A DNA stretch of 64,000 nt from Gymnogyps californianus (taxonomy: Eukaryota > Chordata > Aves > Accipitriformes > Cathartidae). The translations under genes and the position numbers were made by a program. This document shows, one piece after another, positions 38,501 to 50,636 of this stretch (positions are counted from its first letter, which is position 1; every line of letters starts with the position of its first letter). Where the stretch lies: positions 10,342,368-10,406,367 of the forward strand of contig NC_059481.1 of the NCBI RefSeq assembly GCF_018139145.2. Direction: 5' to 3'. Under the pieces are notes generated by a model. It was not told the DNA's origin. It was given only the letters and a program-made list of their open reading frames with translations, and made no database searches.

Positions 38501-41500
38501 GGCGTTTCAAACCCTGCCTTGCCGGGCAATGTCCGCTTGCTCCTCCACGGCTGGAGCAGATGAGTTGGGCCTCTGGGAGCTCTCTGAAGAGCCTGCGTTG
38601 GCCCCACATGCTAAGATGCACTCTCCAGCAAAGTCTGTCTCCTCATAAAGGAGAAAATGGAGAAGATGGAGACATCTGCTGGGAAGCTGTCAGGTTTATT
38701 AGATACATGCGGGTTTGGGGACGGAGCAGCAAGAGGATCTCAAGGAATCTGAGCTCAAAGAAATAAAGGCAACTTCAAAAGGCACAAGCAGACCAGCAGA
38801 ATCACTTAACAACAATAATTTGTTGCTGGCAATACAATTGAAAACACGTGAGAATCAAATCGGGATTCAGCCTATCCCCCTGCCTGGAATTGCAGCTGCT
38901 ATTGATTCTGGGCGCTAGATCTTAGGAAAGCTCCTCCGTAAACTCCTGACACTGGCCATTACAAGCGATCCCAGATGTGGAAGGATTTATGGGATCCCCA
39001 CACTTTAAAATATGTGCAGGTTAAAGACCATGCTAATTCTAAAGCCAGAGGGAGATAGCACTCGTGCCCCCTCCACTCTCCTCAGTGCCAGGGTGTCACA
39101 GCAGTGCTGCTGGCTGGCAGGGGCAGAGCGGGCTCAGCCTGGGGACCATGGAGCCATGGCAGCTTGTGAAGTGCCCTGAGGTGTCCACAAACAGGCACTG
39201 GGAAAAACACGTTTATAAATGCTCTATCACAATCCATGTGAAATGGCTTAGCATCTCTATCAGGAAATCTGGTGCAAATCACAAGTCACCTGCAGTTAAT
39301 AGTCCTTAACCAGCGGAGCTCTTTCTCATGACTTGAACTACCTCGCCGTGGCACAGAGGAAGGATGGACACCGCTTTGTCACTCGCTGGAGGAGCCCGGG
39401 TGCTGGGACATGCTGTAACCCACTGGAGCTCCTACATGCCCTGCATCAGCATTGCAGCTTTTCCTTTCAATTTAATCCCGTCCAGGGATCCCGTGGCAGA
39501 AATGGGGAGACTGAGGGATGGAAATAGTCGGTATTTGTAGCTTTTGCAAAGCAAAAAAGCAACCTGATCCACCTTCCACCCAGCCCAGTGCCCCTAATAC
39601 CAGGGAAACAATTTGCATTGAATCAAGTCAGGATGAGATCAGCCCCTTCGTGCTGCCAGAATAAATGAGGCTGTTCACAGTGGTAAATAGCAGGTCAGCT
39701 GTGTCCAGAGAAGGCAGCTTTTCTTCTGTGGCAAAAGACAGCAGTGTATCTCCTCACTGTGTATACCTGTGAGTATCACTGCAAACAGCAGCATCACTAA
39801 AGGCAGGTCAATGCCATATAATTTCCTCATTATTTTGTCTTTAACAAAACAGTAGTCTTTAAAGTAAAGAAATTAAAACCTACCTGCTTGGAAAGCTGGG
39901 TGTGCAGCCATTTGGTGGGGCTTGATTTTGGACAGTGAATACAGCAAAGCTAGCTGCCAGCTTGTGTTCACACACATCTCCAAATTGTCTGTGAGGTCTC
40001 AAAACTAATGATCAATATGTTGTCTGTCATGGTAAACAGACATTTTTTAAATATTCCTGCTTCATAGTCTACAGAAGAATTTGATTTCCATGCCTATTAA
40101 ATAATGATAGATTTTATGACAGCAAATGTAAGATCTGTCATGTGACTGGGATTAACTTTTGCTGATAATCCAATATCTGACCCTATAGCAAAGTAACTAG
40201 TGCTTCATGTCTCCAGTGCAGTGTCCACCCCCTTTTGTAGCCTCAGCTCAGGGCTGTCTCCCAGGCTGGATCCTCCCTTCCCCTGGGACCTTACCACGCT
40301 GCTGCCAGCTTGTCCAAGGCAAGGGAGAGCGAGCAAGCACAAAAATACACCAACATCCCCTATGTTTCTAAATAATTGGGGGATGAGGGTAGGAGGAAAG
40401 CCACCCAGATTTGCAGGATCATTCCAGGATATCATTTCCTGTTCTTATGTATATTGTAATGTAGGGATTGATGTCAAGTCCCTGTGCGTGCTCAGGTAAT
40501 GACAACCCACAGTTATTCCCATACTTTCTTGACACACCTAGCACAACAGGAGCCTTCATCTTATCGTGGCACACTCTGCACTTGGGCAGGGGGTTGTCGT
40601 GTGGGGCTGTGAGCCCTGGCTGTGCGGTGGCACATGGTGCCTGCCCAAGCCAGGTACCAAAATGCCAGGGCACTTCCTTACAGGAGAACTTCACTTTTTG
40701 CTAGCAGGTGAGAGACAGAGTCAGAATAAGTAACAGATACCATAAGCTTCTCATTAACAAATTAACAGAGCTCAAAACCAGAAAGGCATCTTCCCAAGGC
40801 CTGCTGCTTCAAGTGGCACAGCTGCCACACAAATGCTTTAAAACTGCCAGACCAAGCCCCAGCTGAGTTGTTTGAAGCCCCACAGACCCCTGCGCCACTC
40901 TGAGTGACATTTTCTTTTGCTTCTGCAGCCTCTAAGGTGAATACCTTGTAAAACTGTTACAGCCAAGGGTATCAAACAGCTGCTCAAACCCTTCAGAAAA
41001 AGCAAAGCTCTGCAATCATTAACAAATACTTGTGATGTGCTACCACGTTGAAAGAGAAAACTACTCCCCTTCAGCAGCAAACAGTAAGTCTATCAAACAA
41101 GAAAATCTACCATATGTATCAAATGCTGATGTCATGAGGGATATAGAATCTGTCCTCAAAACAAAGGCCATGGTGTTCTCTTGCTAGGTACTGTCCCGTT
41201 GGAATGATAAACTTTGTGGGCTTGCATGAGGCAGAGGAGCCAGTTCCCATTGAAAGAGATTGGAAGCTCATTCTTCGTTGCTTTGATCCCAAGTCAGGAA
41301 TCTCTCCCTCTCTGAATATACGTGAAATCTGCTCCAGGCAGAGCAGCCCCAGTGTTGGGTGATGTGGCCAAAGACGCTCTCTGAGTTGGGGCACAGCGTT
41401 AGCATCCTCCCAGCCAGAGCAGTGCTGTGTCTCTGCCTCAGCTTAGCTTCTTAGCACACCCAAATCGAGGAGGCCATCAGGGAGGCTCTCAGAAATGAGT

Positions 41501-43049
41501 CAAACATGACAAGACCCCCCCTTTTGGACTCACCCGGCTCCCCTGGGGGAGGAAAGGGCAGGGAATGGGATGCTCAGATTGCCCCAGCCACTTCTGGGGC
41601 AAACATTTACTTTAGATTAAGTGGCATGTAAAGGAGAGAGGAGCCCTCTCTGGCTGGCTGCTAGGGTTGATAGTTAAATATTTATAATGTCCAAATTAGC
41701 ATAGTGAAAGCTCAATTCATCAATTTGTTCTGGTCTGTTTGTAAGAAGGGGAGGGGGTGTCAGGCAACCCACAGGAGATGCAGCCATGGGTGGGCAGGGC
41801 GTGCGTGCTGCCTCCATCACGGCACAGGTCCACAGCGCAGCTCTCTGCTGGCACTGAGACTTGTTGCCCTGGCTTACCCCTTCGGCGGGGTCAGGGAAGA
41901 GGCCAGCTGCGGGGCAGGGCTGCGGGGATCCCTCCTCTCCCCCAAACCCACCTGCCCGGGGGGTAGCCCCAGACCGCTGGGGAAGCTGCGGGGAGCAGCC
42001 TGGCCAGGCAGCGCCAGCCTGGGGCTGCCTGCGCGGGGGCCGGGGAGGGTGTGGGCTGCCCTGGAAGGGTTAAGGCTTTTCAGGCCGAAATCCCCCAACA
42101 GAAGGCAGGGTCAGCTTCACAGCTGAAATCTAAGTGCTAATGACTGATGCCCTTCACCCCTCCGCTGCCTCCGAAGGCGAGTGCCCTGGATGAGCTGGGG
42201 CCGGAGAGCATTTAACATTTGAACTTCTTCTCGTCTGCAAGGCAGCAGGCCGTTGTGCACGGGGTCGCTGACCCCCAGCCCCGCTCCCCCCAGCCCCTCA
42301 GCTGCCTCCCAGCCCTAATTGAATGACAGATGGTCAGCGGCAGGGAGAGGGCAGGAGCAGGGCCCCATGCCCCCGGCGCTCCTGTCCACGCACCCCCCGT
42401 GCTGGCCGCCCCTGAGGCTGCCCGGCACCGTGGCCTAGCAGCCACGCACCTGGGGGGAGACGGGGCAGCGGGCAGGGATGGGCATGGGGTGCTGCTTTGG
42501 GGGCACCCTGGGGCCAGGGACAGCCCTCACCAGCCCAACCCCAGCACCTCACCAGTCCTTCCCATCCCTCTGCCACGCAACGAAACATCACTAAATTCAT
42601 GCAGGCTTGACCGGTACGAAGTGGCCAAGGCCTCCCACTGCTCCTGGCAGTGCCAGAGCCAGGGAAGGCAAGGAGCTGGGCTGAGCTGCTGGGCCTCCAC
42701 GGGGACATGGGGCAGTCACAGGCAGCCCGGGCAGGGGAGGCAGTGCTGTGGCTGGCCCCTTCCCCTGCCTGCACCCCCAGGGGCTGCTCTCTCCCCCCCC
42801 ATGCCTCAAGCCAGGGGTGCTGGACATGGGTGGAGGATGCCACAGGTGACAGGAGGGGCCTTACTGCAACTGCAAAGGGGACTGTGGAAATGGCTCTTGG
42901 TGGGGCCAGAGCGTGTTCCTGCCTCCTGCCCACAGCCCTGCCCGCTTCCTTCCAGACAAAGATGGGGAGGCCGGGGTGGGCCCTTTGGGGGCAGGGGCTG
43001 TGCCGCCCGGCCGCCGAGCACAGCCCCTGTACCCCCTGCTGCAGCCCGC

Positions 43050-43330
43050 TGTCCCTTTAACAGAGAGCCGTGATTCCCACAATTACTGGGATTACAAGGA
43101 AAGGGTTATCGATTTGCAGGCTGCACTGTGTGATCAGCGCCCGGGCGGCCCCCCGGCCCACCTCTTCTACTGTAAGCACGAAACCATTTATAAATGTTTT
43201 ATTTCACTGATCGCCTCACCCTTGCTGCATAATAATCACCCCAGCAGCATGGCGATATATTCTCTCCACTCCCCCTTTCCCCGCGCCCGCAGCCTGCAAA
43301 AGGCACCAACGTGATATGCAGTAGCCCCTG
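43050..43330. promoter_or_regulatory. Enhancer candidate with an ONECUT-type site
   Basis: TTATCGATTTG at 43106-43116 contains the ATCGAT core. Nearby are a GGATTA bicoid-type motif (43089-43094) and AT-rich ATAATAATCA sequence. About 10 kb upstream of the gene start. Inferred from motifs only. Confidence 0.35.
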
Positions 43331-43800
43331 ATTTGTGTGTATGTTTTAATTACCACCGAAGAAACCTGTACACAAGCATAAAAAAGGGTGAGAGAAAGGG
43401 AGAGCAGGCCCAGACGGCGGAGGCAATGGCAGCCTAATGCACCGCTGGCTGACAGCGACTTCCGCTCAGGCACCTTCTCCAGATCGAACCCTTCGATTGT
43501 AACTGAAACAATTTGCATACTGATTCCTCTCATAGCCTCCCGATCCATAACCAGCCAGGCAGCTATTCAAATGCAAGTAGCATCCCTAAATGCAAGGCTA
43601 GACTGACCAAAATGCGCTGTCCAACAAGCAGAAGGAGAAGAAAAAAACCCTTGATTATTATTTCTATTTTTGTTCCTTTTAACCTTTAAAAGATTTAGCT
43701 GGAAGCTGTTTGTTTATGACTGGGGATGTAAGGGAGAGAATTGATCCTGGACTGGACTTAAAGATGGAGCAAAATGGGGCGCTGGAGAGATTTTTGGTTG

Positions 43801-43850
43801 TGGTTTTTTTTTTTTTCTTTTTCCTATTTTTATTTTTACCTAAGCCACAA
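43801..43850 (+). repeat. T-rich low-complexity tract
   Basis: A run of 14 T with further T-rich sequence, 130 bp left of the repeat tail at 43979. On the minus strand it would read as a poly(A)-like tract, but no retroposed gene body is visible next to it. Confidence 0.7.
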
Positions 43851-43978
43851 ACTGAGGCTTTTTGGGGTGAAAGAGGGTCTGTCCTCTCTCCCACTCCCTT
43901 CCTCCACCAAAACCATCTCAGCTCCTGCAGACCCAGGGAATACACAAATTGCTGCCTGTGCCTCTGGTGCATGTTGGG

Positions 43979-44057
43979 CTGATGAAGAACGTGTAATTCT
44001 GGCTGTAAATTCTTGCGTTTAAGTTGGTCCAATAAAAGATCTCTCCTACACCTTGTG
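43979..44057 (+). mobile_element. 3' tail of an ancient amniote interspersed repeat
   Basis: The stretch opens with TGATGAAGAACGTGTAATTC and continues into AAGTTGGTCCAATAAAAG and an ACACCTTGTG end. This arrangement (TGATGAAG..., AGTTGGTCCAATAAAAGAT..., CACCTTGT) recurs widely in reptile and bird genomes as the end of an old interspersed repeat. I do not name the family. It carries an AATAAA hexamer (44031-44036) with GT-rich sequence after it, so it could act as a polyadenylation signal. It lies just left of CpG island 1. Confidence 0.55.
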
Positions 44058-44204
44058 AGGGTTTGGTGCTTTATTTTTTAACGGGACTGGCGTGGCAGCC
44101 GCGGCGGTTGCATTTTTTTCTTCTTCTTTTTCTTCTTCTCGTTCTCATTTGAAATTATGCAGATAGATTTTTTTATTTTTATTTTTCTCCTCCTAGGGGG
44201 CAAA

Positions 44205-44680
44205 TCTAGGAGGCGAGCCCGCATCGGATGCCCGTCCCGGCGGCGTGCGGCGGACGGCGGGGTAAGCGTGCCCAGCGGGGCACGGAGCGGGCGGGGGACC
44301 GCGCGGGCGGGGCGGGGCGCGCAGCGGCCGCGGGCGCGCAGCGGCGGCAGCGGGCGGGCGGGCGGCGGCCCGCCGGCGGAGCGGGGGCCGTGTGGAGGCT
44401 GTGCGGCCCCCGCAGCCTCCCCCGCGCCCGCGGAGCGGGGTGCGCGCAGGCGGGGGAGGGAGCCTCGTCCGGCGCCTCCGCGCCCGCGGAGCCGCGGTCG
44501 CTCCCCCGCGGGGCCAGGCGTGGGGCCACGCGTGGGGCCGCGCGAAGCCGGCTCGTTTGCCGTCCGCCCCTCCAGCCCCGTGTCACTATCCGCGCCCGCT
44601 CCGCAGCCGCGCAGCCCGGCGCAGGCTGCGGCCGCAGCCCGCCGGCGCGTCCAAGGCGAGAGCGGTCCCGGGGCTCTGCC
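44205..44680. other. CpG island 1 (left edge of the island chain)
   Basis: Extremely CpG-dense sequence begins abruptly after AT-rich DNA and a pyrimidine tract (44109-44150). Long open frames on both strands here are by-products of GC richness. Limits are by eye. Confidence 0.85.
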
Positions 44681-44733
44681 AGCCTCCATGTTTGGTGCGG
44701 TTCCTTGCTAAATTCACCGTGAATGTCCCCGAA

Positions 44734-44832
44734 ATCGATCCCGATAATTTTTTTCTAAGAAGGGCCCCGCTTTTATTTTAGTTCGGATAAACAGCGGGTA
44801 CTACGGCTATTGCGGATCAGGGGGAATCGATT
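44734..44832. promoter_or_regulatory. Pair of ONECUT-type ATCGAT sites
   Basis: AAATCGATCC (ATCGAT at 44734-44739) and GAATCGATTG (44826-44831) lie 92 nt apart in the AT-rich gap just right of CpG island 1. The second reads AATCGATT, an 8-nt palindrome. They match the core bound by ONECUT CUT domains; function is inferred. Confidence 0.4.
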
Positions 44833-45109
44833 GCGGGCTGGTTTCTCCGCAGGTTCGTGCGCTGTAGAGACCAGTCGCACGGATGCCTGAGCGCGTCTGC
44901 CGTGTCGCTGTACGCAGGAATAAATGATGGGGATACGTAGATGTTTTATTATTTAGCGACAGCTAAGGGAAAGCTTTTAGGACGCCGTGGAGCTGGCTGG
45001 CTCCTCATCTCTCTAAAATTCCCATTTGCTTCGGGACACGACCTGTTCTTTGACCTTTAGACACCCCCGAAGATAGCAGAGTTTTCCTTTCAAAATAGCA
45101 ATAAACCGA

Positions 45110-45960
45110 AGTGGTGGGACGGCTCCGCCGAGCGGAGCCGGCCCCGGGGCCCTGGCCGGCCGGGGGGCGCTCAGCCCTCACGTGGGTGCGGGAGCAGGGG
45201 GAGCTTTCGGGCGGGGACCGGGGGTGAGCCCAGGGTGGCACGCGTTCATTTTGATTTCATTTGAAGACATTTGATGGTTGTAGGTCTTTCTCTGGTTTGT
45301 TGCATCACCACAGCTCATCCCTTAAAACAGTAATTCAAGATGTAAGTAAAAGTGTTTTCATTTTTATTGATCCTGCTAACATCTTTCATTACCCAACACG
45401 TAACCACAACAAATGATTGCTCATTTGATACGGCGAATTTTATCGACGCTCTCTCCGGTCGGGGCGCGAATCCTAAATCCCGGCGGCGTTAGGAGCGGAG
45501 AGGCGCGGTGCTGCGCGGCTGCGTGGCGGGGAGGGCGGGCAGGGGCTGCCCGAGCCCCGCGGGCCCCTGCCCGGCCGCACCTCCCTGCCCTCCGGCCCGG
45601 CTCCTGCCCGGGGCCGCTGTCGGGGTGCCCGTCGGCGGGGCCAGGACCGCCTCCCTCCGCGCTTCCCCTGCCGAAAAGCGGGGAGTAACTGCGGGGAGGG
45701 GAAGGCAGCGCACCCCGCGCTGGCGCCGGGCCCGACGGGGCGCGCAGGGCCGGGGCCGCGGCGTGCAAAGGCTGCCCGCCGGCGGGGGGGGGGGGGGGGG
45801 GGCTGCGCGGCCGCCCGCCGCCCCTGCCCGCCGATTTCGTTCCCTCGCAGCGAAACCCAACAAGTAGCGGGAGGAGAAACGGCCCCGGCCCCGGCCCCGC
45901 CTCGGCCGCCGCACGCCTGCTGCCCGCCCGCTTCGGGAGCGCTGGAAAGCCGGGCTGTCC
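45110..45960. other. CpG island 2
   Basis: Two CpG-dense parts (about 45110-45240 and 45420-45960) are joined by a short AT-rich stretch. The second contains a run of 19 G (45784-45802). No coding similarity. Confidence 0.8.
45784..45802 (+). repeat. Run of 19 G
   Basis: Uninterrupted G homopolymer inside CpG island 2. Its length is likely uncertain in any assembly, and it could form quadruplex structures. Confidence 0.9.
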
Positions 45961-45999
45961 TCTCGCTCTCTGTTTCTTTTTTCCCCCTTTTTCCCAATA

Positions 46000-47000
46000 C
46001 GCTAAAACATTAATTTTTTTTAAAGGGGCATTTTGCTTAAAAAAAATACAAGTAGAAATCAACAAACCTGCGGGGTTAATAGGGGATACCAAACAATTTG
46101 AAACAGCGGACCCTGTTTCACTTACACGATCCCTTTCAGCTAACGGCGGGAAAGGTTTTTCAGCCATCAAACAAATGCTACTATTTTAACTCTCTTTGAG
46201 AACATTATTTTTGTCCTTAATACTAGAATGGAAGGCAAGTTTATGAGGGAGAGGCTCGAAGAATTGGTTTCGATGCAAGAGACCTACAGTGAAATTAAAC
46301 TACGTGGATTCTTTATTAAATGATTTTCGGTCTTCTGTGGTTTTATGAAAATAAAAGGCAGCACTTTGTCATTTTTAACAATGTAAGTAGCCAATAAATC
46401 TAATTTTCACATTGATTGCTGTAGGAATTAAGTGATATCTACACTATCTGCTGTGAATTGTTTTTGGAAACAAGTGCGACTTTCTCCTGGCGGAAGCTGG
46501 TTTTAAAAATAATAATTACAAAAATATTTTCAAAAAAATACTGCTTAAAGTCAGCAGCTTTTTAAAGCACGAAAAAAATGTTATTTATGAGCTTGACCGT
46601 GCATATCTGAGACGATATCTAGACAAAGAGTTTCATAAAATGCGTTAAGACAGGCACAGGAGAGCGTTGTACGGAAAAATATCTAATACGAAGTAATTAC
46701 AGAAGGGAACAGCTTATGGACCCCTCGGTCTGGCGGCCGGGGGGGAAGGTGAGCGACTATATTCGCTCATACACGTAACTAATAAAGACCTCAGCTCAGA
46801 AACCCAGGGCGCTGCGCGCAGCCCTGCCTGATTAAAATGTGTCCCTGCCCTAATTGATAACTCAGGGCCACGTGCTGCCTTCGCGGGCAGGTGCCCTTCC
46901 CGGGGCTCTGGCAGAGCATCACCTCTGAGCAACCGGCGGGGATTTTTAATAGCACCTTTCCCTAAATAATAAACCAGATTAATAGCGTTCACTAAAGTGC
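46000..47000. other. AT-rich block between CpG islands 2 and 3; enhancer candidate
   Basis: No gene. The block is free of recognisable repeats and contains many ATTA/TAAT cores, a CCAATAAA (46391-46398) and an ATTGAT ONECUT-like core near 46413. Sharp AT-rich blocks between islands at developmental genes are often conserved enhancers; that is an inference, since no alignment could be made. Confidence 0.35.
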
Positions 47001-47029
47001 TATTGATCTCTATTGTGTTACCGTCCGCG

Positions 47030-47715
47030 TACGTATGTCTATTCGAATATACGCACTCGGCTGTCCCCGCAGCAGCGGCCGGTGCAGGGCACAGGGATCA
47101 GTCTTGTTTCAGGGGTACCAAGGCGTGTCCGTGGGGGCGAGGGGCAGCGGAGCGGGCAGGCGCCCCCGCGCCTCTCCCGGGGCCGGCCCGCTGCGGGCGG
47201 GAGAGCCGGGGCAGCCGCGGCCCGACGGCAGGTAGTACCCCGCAAACACACGCTCCGCGGGCGGGAAGGCTCGGCCCGGCCCCGCGTGTCCGGGGCACGT
47301 CGTGGGTGGCAGCTGCAGGCCCTGTGCGCTCCCCGGGGAGGAGGAGCGCGGGTCGGGGCTGCGCTCCCTCCCTCCCTCCCTCCTCCCTCCAGTTACCCGT
47401 AACTCTGCCCCGGCGGAGTAGCGGGGCCGCCCGTGTCGCGGGGGAGGTTTCCGCGGGCCGTCGGCCGGGCTGGGCTGACGGTGGGGTCCCCGAGGACCGG
47501 GTCCTTCGCACCCCGCGGGGGGTTTTCCTGCGGGTTTCCCAGGGCATCCTCGCAGGATCTGAAGCACAGGGGTGCAGACCGTCACGGCCGTCGCCGCGTG
47601 GGTCGCACGTGGATTGCGCGTGGATCTCACACACCCCCTGGGGCCGGGGGGCCCCCGGCGGGGGGCAGCGCCGGGCCGGTCCCATCCTGCCTCCGAGGAG
47701 GCGGCAGCGTAGAGT
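47030..47715. other. CpG island 3
   Basis: CpG-dense, with a CTCC-rich pyrimidine tract at about 47365-47392. The longest open frame (about 300 codons on +) is low-complexity Arg/Gly/Pro sequence and is not considered coding. Confidence 0.82.
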
Positions 47716-48290
47716 TCAAACGCATCAAACTATCAGAAGTCATTTATCCGGTTTCATAAATAATGTCCTTATTATCTCCAGCCCCCTTAATTCATGCTCC
47801 TGTCCGCTTGATTGCGGGGTTTCAACAGATAAAAAGTTTATAAGTTGGTCGGGTTCTTGTTTTCCTTTTTCCATCATTAACATCATTAATATAAGCTATC
47901 AATAACCCTGTCGTTTGGAGCATAGCTTCACAGTATTGATCTGCGCAGCTATTCATCTCTGCCATAGAAGACACGGAATAATTTTCGCATTACAGTAGCT
48001 TGGATTTGCTTTTAATTCATATTTAAAGCTGCAACTGGCTCTGTGGAGCTCTCTGCGAAAGACTAGAGGCGCCTAATTAATAATAAGTTAGAAACGAAGG
48101 AAGGCACCAGCGGATAAATAATTAATACAGACATCTCTGTCTCTTTGAATATTGCTACTTTAAAAATTTAGACTTACCAGGGCCATACTGTAAGTCTGCA
48201 AGTTATATTGAGGAGATGATTTAAGAAAGCTATTTTTTTTCCTGAAATACAATGCTAAATTATTTACGGTGTTTTGCAATCTTCCATAAG
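47715..48290. promoter_or_regulatory. AT-rich inter-island block; enhancer candidate
   Basis: A repeat-free AT-rich stretch between two islands. It contains several ATTA homeodomain cores, TTTATC/GATAAA motifs and an ATTGAT core at about 47935. No coding potential. Called a candidate on composition and position only. Confidence 0.35.
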
Positions 48291-48294
48291 TTCC

Positions 48295-48990
48295 TTCATT
48301 AACAAGCGCTGCGGTTTGCTCCGGGGGGTGCGGGAGAGCGCGGCTGCAAAGAGGGATCGCGGCGGCTCGGCCGGGGCAGCGCCCTGCAGCCCGCGGGGCT
48401 CTCTCGGTGCCCCGCTCCCAGCTCCGCGTCCCCCAGCCCGGGCAGACACCCGCCCCGGGGGGCGTCCAGGGGGGGAAAGGCGGGGAGCCCTGCGCCCTTG
48501 GGCGGGCAGCTGGGGCTGCCCGGCAGGCTGGGAGCAAGTCCAGCCGCCGCGCTGCTGCCGCCCGGGCTGCCTGCGGCTCCCCTCGGCCCCGGGCTCCGGG
48601 GGCGAGGGCTGCGGGGGGAGCCGGGACACCCCCCCCCCCCCGGGCGGGCACCCGCTGCGAGCCCCCGCCGCCCCCGCCCGGCCGCAGCTTCCCCTGAAAG
48701 CAGGGCCCTCCCCCGCCTGCCCCGGCCGGTGCAGCCCTCTTTTCTCTGCCTGCCCCCGACAGATGTGTATGTTTTTGTCACCAAGCAAGTTTCCAAGAAG
48801 CTCGACGGGGGAAAGTCTGGAAAAGTTAATCCCCCCCGGCAGCTGTTGGCTTTGGGAGCCTTCGAGCGTCACCTTTGACACGCTCCCCCGTGCGAGGGGA
48901 CCCGGGTGCCGCAAGCTGTCACCGCGCAGGAGGCGCGGGAGAGCCGCGCAGGGACGGGAGGGCGCGGACGGCGGCAGCGCACACACACGC
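48295..48990. other. CpG island 4
   Basis: CpG-dense block with a run of 13 C (48629-48641). It ends abruptly at the AT-only block that starts near 48991. Large overlapping open frames on both strands are composition artefacts. Confidence 0.82.
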
Positions 48991-49061
48991 AGTTAAAAAC
49001 ATAATAAAAAAATTTAAAAATTTTAAAGGGAAAATAATAATAAAATTTAAAAAAAAAATAT
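48991..49061. repeat. AT-only low-complexity block within the CpG island chain
   Basis: About 70 bp made almost entirely of A and T (AATTTAAAAATTTTAAA-like), flanked at once on both sides by CpG-dense DNA. It resembles a scaffold-attachment-type AT tract or a decayed poly(A)/simple repeat. Function unknown. Confidence 0.75.
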
Positions 49062-49700
49062 CTCTGTCCGGTCCGCTCCAGCCTATTGTGATCGCTGCCC
49101 CGCGCTGCCCCGGGCCGGGCCGCCCCGTCCGGGCGGGCCCCGGTGCCCGCGCGGTGTTTGCTGGCGTCAGGCGGGAGATTACGGCCGTTTCGCGGTGTCA
49201 TTATCTCGGATTTAAAAAGCACACACACGCAACGCAATTCAAACAAGCAAAGTTGCGTTTTAAGTCCGCTCCGAGTATCTGCTGATCAAATAAAGACTTA
49301 AGGGCGGTAACGATTATTCTGTTAAATATATGGTACTTGACTGCACAAGCAGTAATTGATTAGCGCACCGAAATGATCTCTCTCCGGCGCTCCCCCCTCC
49401 GCCGGCGGGGCGGGAGCCTCCGCGGGGGAACCGTGCCGGGGTCCGCGCCGAGGGGAGCCCACGGCCGGGCACCCCCGACGGCCGGCAGCCGGGGCAGCGG
49501 AGCGGTGTGCCGGCCTCGCCTTCCCAGCCCCGGGCCCCTGCCAGCCCATCGGGGGGTCCCGGGGCACCCTGCGGCCGAGCCGGGCCCGGGCGCCGTCGGG
49601 AAACCGCGGCACCGCCGGTGCTGCGCTCCTGCGCGGTCCTCCGCATCGGCGGCTTTTGCGCACCAGGGCCGCTTCGTCGTGGGGATCCCCCCAAAGAGTA
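49062..49700. other. CpG island 5 (two parts)
   Basis: CpG-dense parts at about 49062-49200 and 49375-49690 flank an AT-richer segment (49200-49375) with ATTGAT/ATTA motifs, including TAATTGATTAG near 49351. No gene seen. Confidence 0.75.
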
Positions 49701-50635
49701 ACGGAAAAAATATTTTGAAAAGAAAAGATGCATGTAGGGCTGGGGGGAGGTGGGTACAAATCTACGGCCACTCTTTTCTAAGGCTAGAAATTGAACCCCG
49801 AGAGAGGCCGGCGTGTCACAGGACTCCCCAAATTGTTTGGGGTTGGTTTTATGCTCCTTTCTTGAAGAAAAAATTTGATGCTGTAATTTCCTACGAACTC
49901 GAGAGAGTAACTTATATTTGCTATGATGTTTGCTTTGGTAACTAATCGCTAAACGCGTGGAGATGAAATATTTTTAATTAAACTGTAAATTGTATACAGA
50001 TATTGATAAAGAAGAAGCTGACAACGTTTCGATTAGATCTGTGACATCACCTCGCATTGGCCTGGGAAACAATCACAGCCGTTCACTTCGGCCTCGAAAT
50101 GCTCTCGATAATTTTGTTTTATTTTATCCTAAACATTTCCTGAGATCATTAATTAGGTTTCGGGTCTATTTTTTCTTCTTTCGCGGATACACATTTCCTT
50201 ATCTATCCCTCTTTTTAAGAAATGGAGGCACTTAACGTTAACACTACAAAAATTCAGAGAGATGTGGAAGCGCTTAGGGATGGGGGAGTGACTGGAGAGG
50301 TAGGAACTGTGCGGGATCTGTATGTATCTTTTAGCACAAAATAAAATATGGAGGACCTTCGTGCACCCGGGGAACACGAACGGAGGTGAGTAACGGATGT
50401 CTTTCGGAGACGTGGTTCAATGGCGCTGAATTCTTACAAATATATATGTGTGTGTGTGTGTTAATTGCAGGAAATAAATAAACCCGCTGTGGAAATTCTG
50501 AATTTGCAGGGGAAAAAAGCTCATGCTACTCGCTTCCAGGGCCGCACACGCAACATGCTTAGCAGATAGTTGTCGTGATTTTAAAAGTTTCCTGCGAGCC
50601 TGCCCGGCGTCTGGGGCTGTTTTTAGCTCACCGAC
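49700..50635. other. AT-rich inter-island block with a TG microsatellite
   Basis: No gene. Repeat-poor AT-rich DNA with many homeodomain-type cores, an ATTGATAAAG at about 49999 and a short TG run near 50447-50460. A candidate regulatory block on composition only. Confidence 0.35.
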
Positions 50636-50636
50636 C

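Larger units (their letters stand above)
31001..41800. other. Gene-free upstream flank, part 4
   Basis: No gene recognised. A GC-richer patch at about 32865-33260 carries a 217-codon frame without family similarity, and 34380-34640 is also moderately CpG-rich. Neither reaches the density of the islands further right. Blocks at 32440-32790 and 35160-35520 are AT-rich, repeat-free and dense in TTAAC/ATTA motifs. Confidence 0.65.
41801..44204. other. Transition zone left of the CpG island chain
   Basis: GC-rich but only moderately CpG-rich at 41870-43050, with no coding similarity. It is followed by two AT-rich blocks (43050-43330 and 43440-43620) with homeodomain and octamer motifs (GGATTA, ATTTGCAT) and ATCGAT at 43108-43113. 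The old repeat tail at 43979 and a pyrimidine tract then border CpG island 1. Confidence 0.6.

Noticed and set aside
46997..47905. 302-codon frame on the + strand
   Set aside because: Its composition follows the CpG island. No domain, no recognisable family, and equally long frames exist on the other strand.
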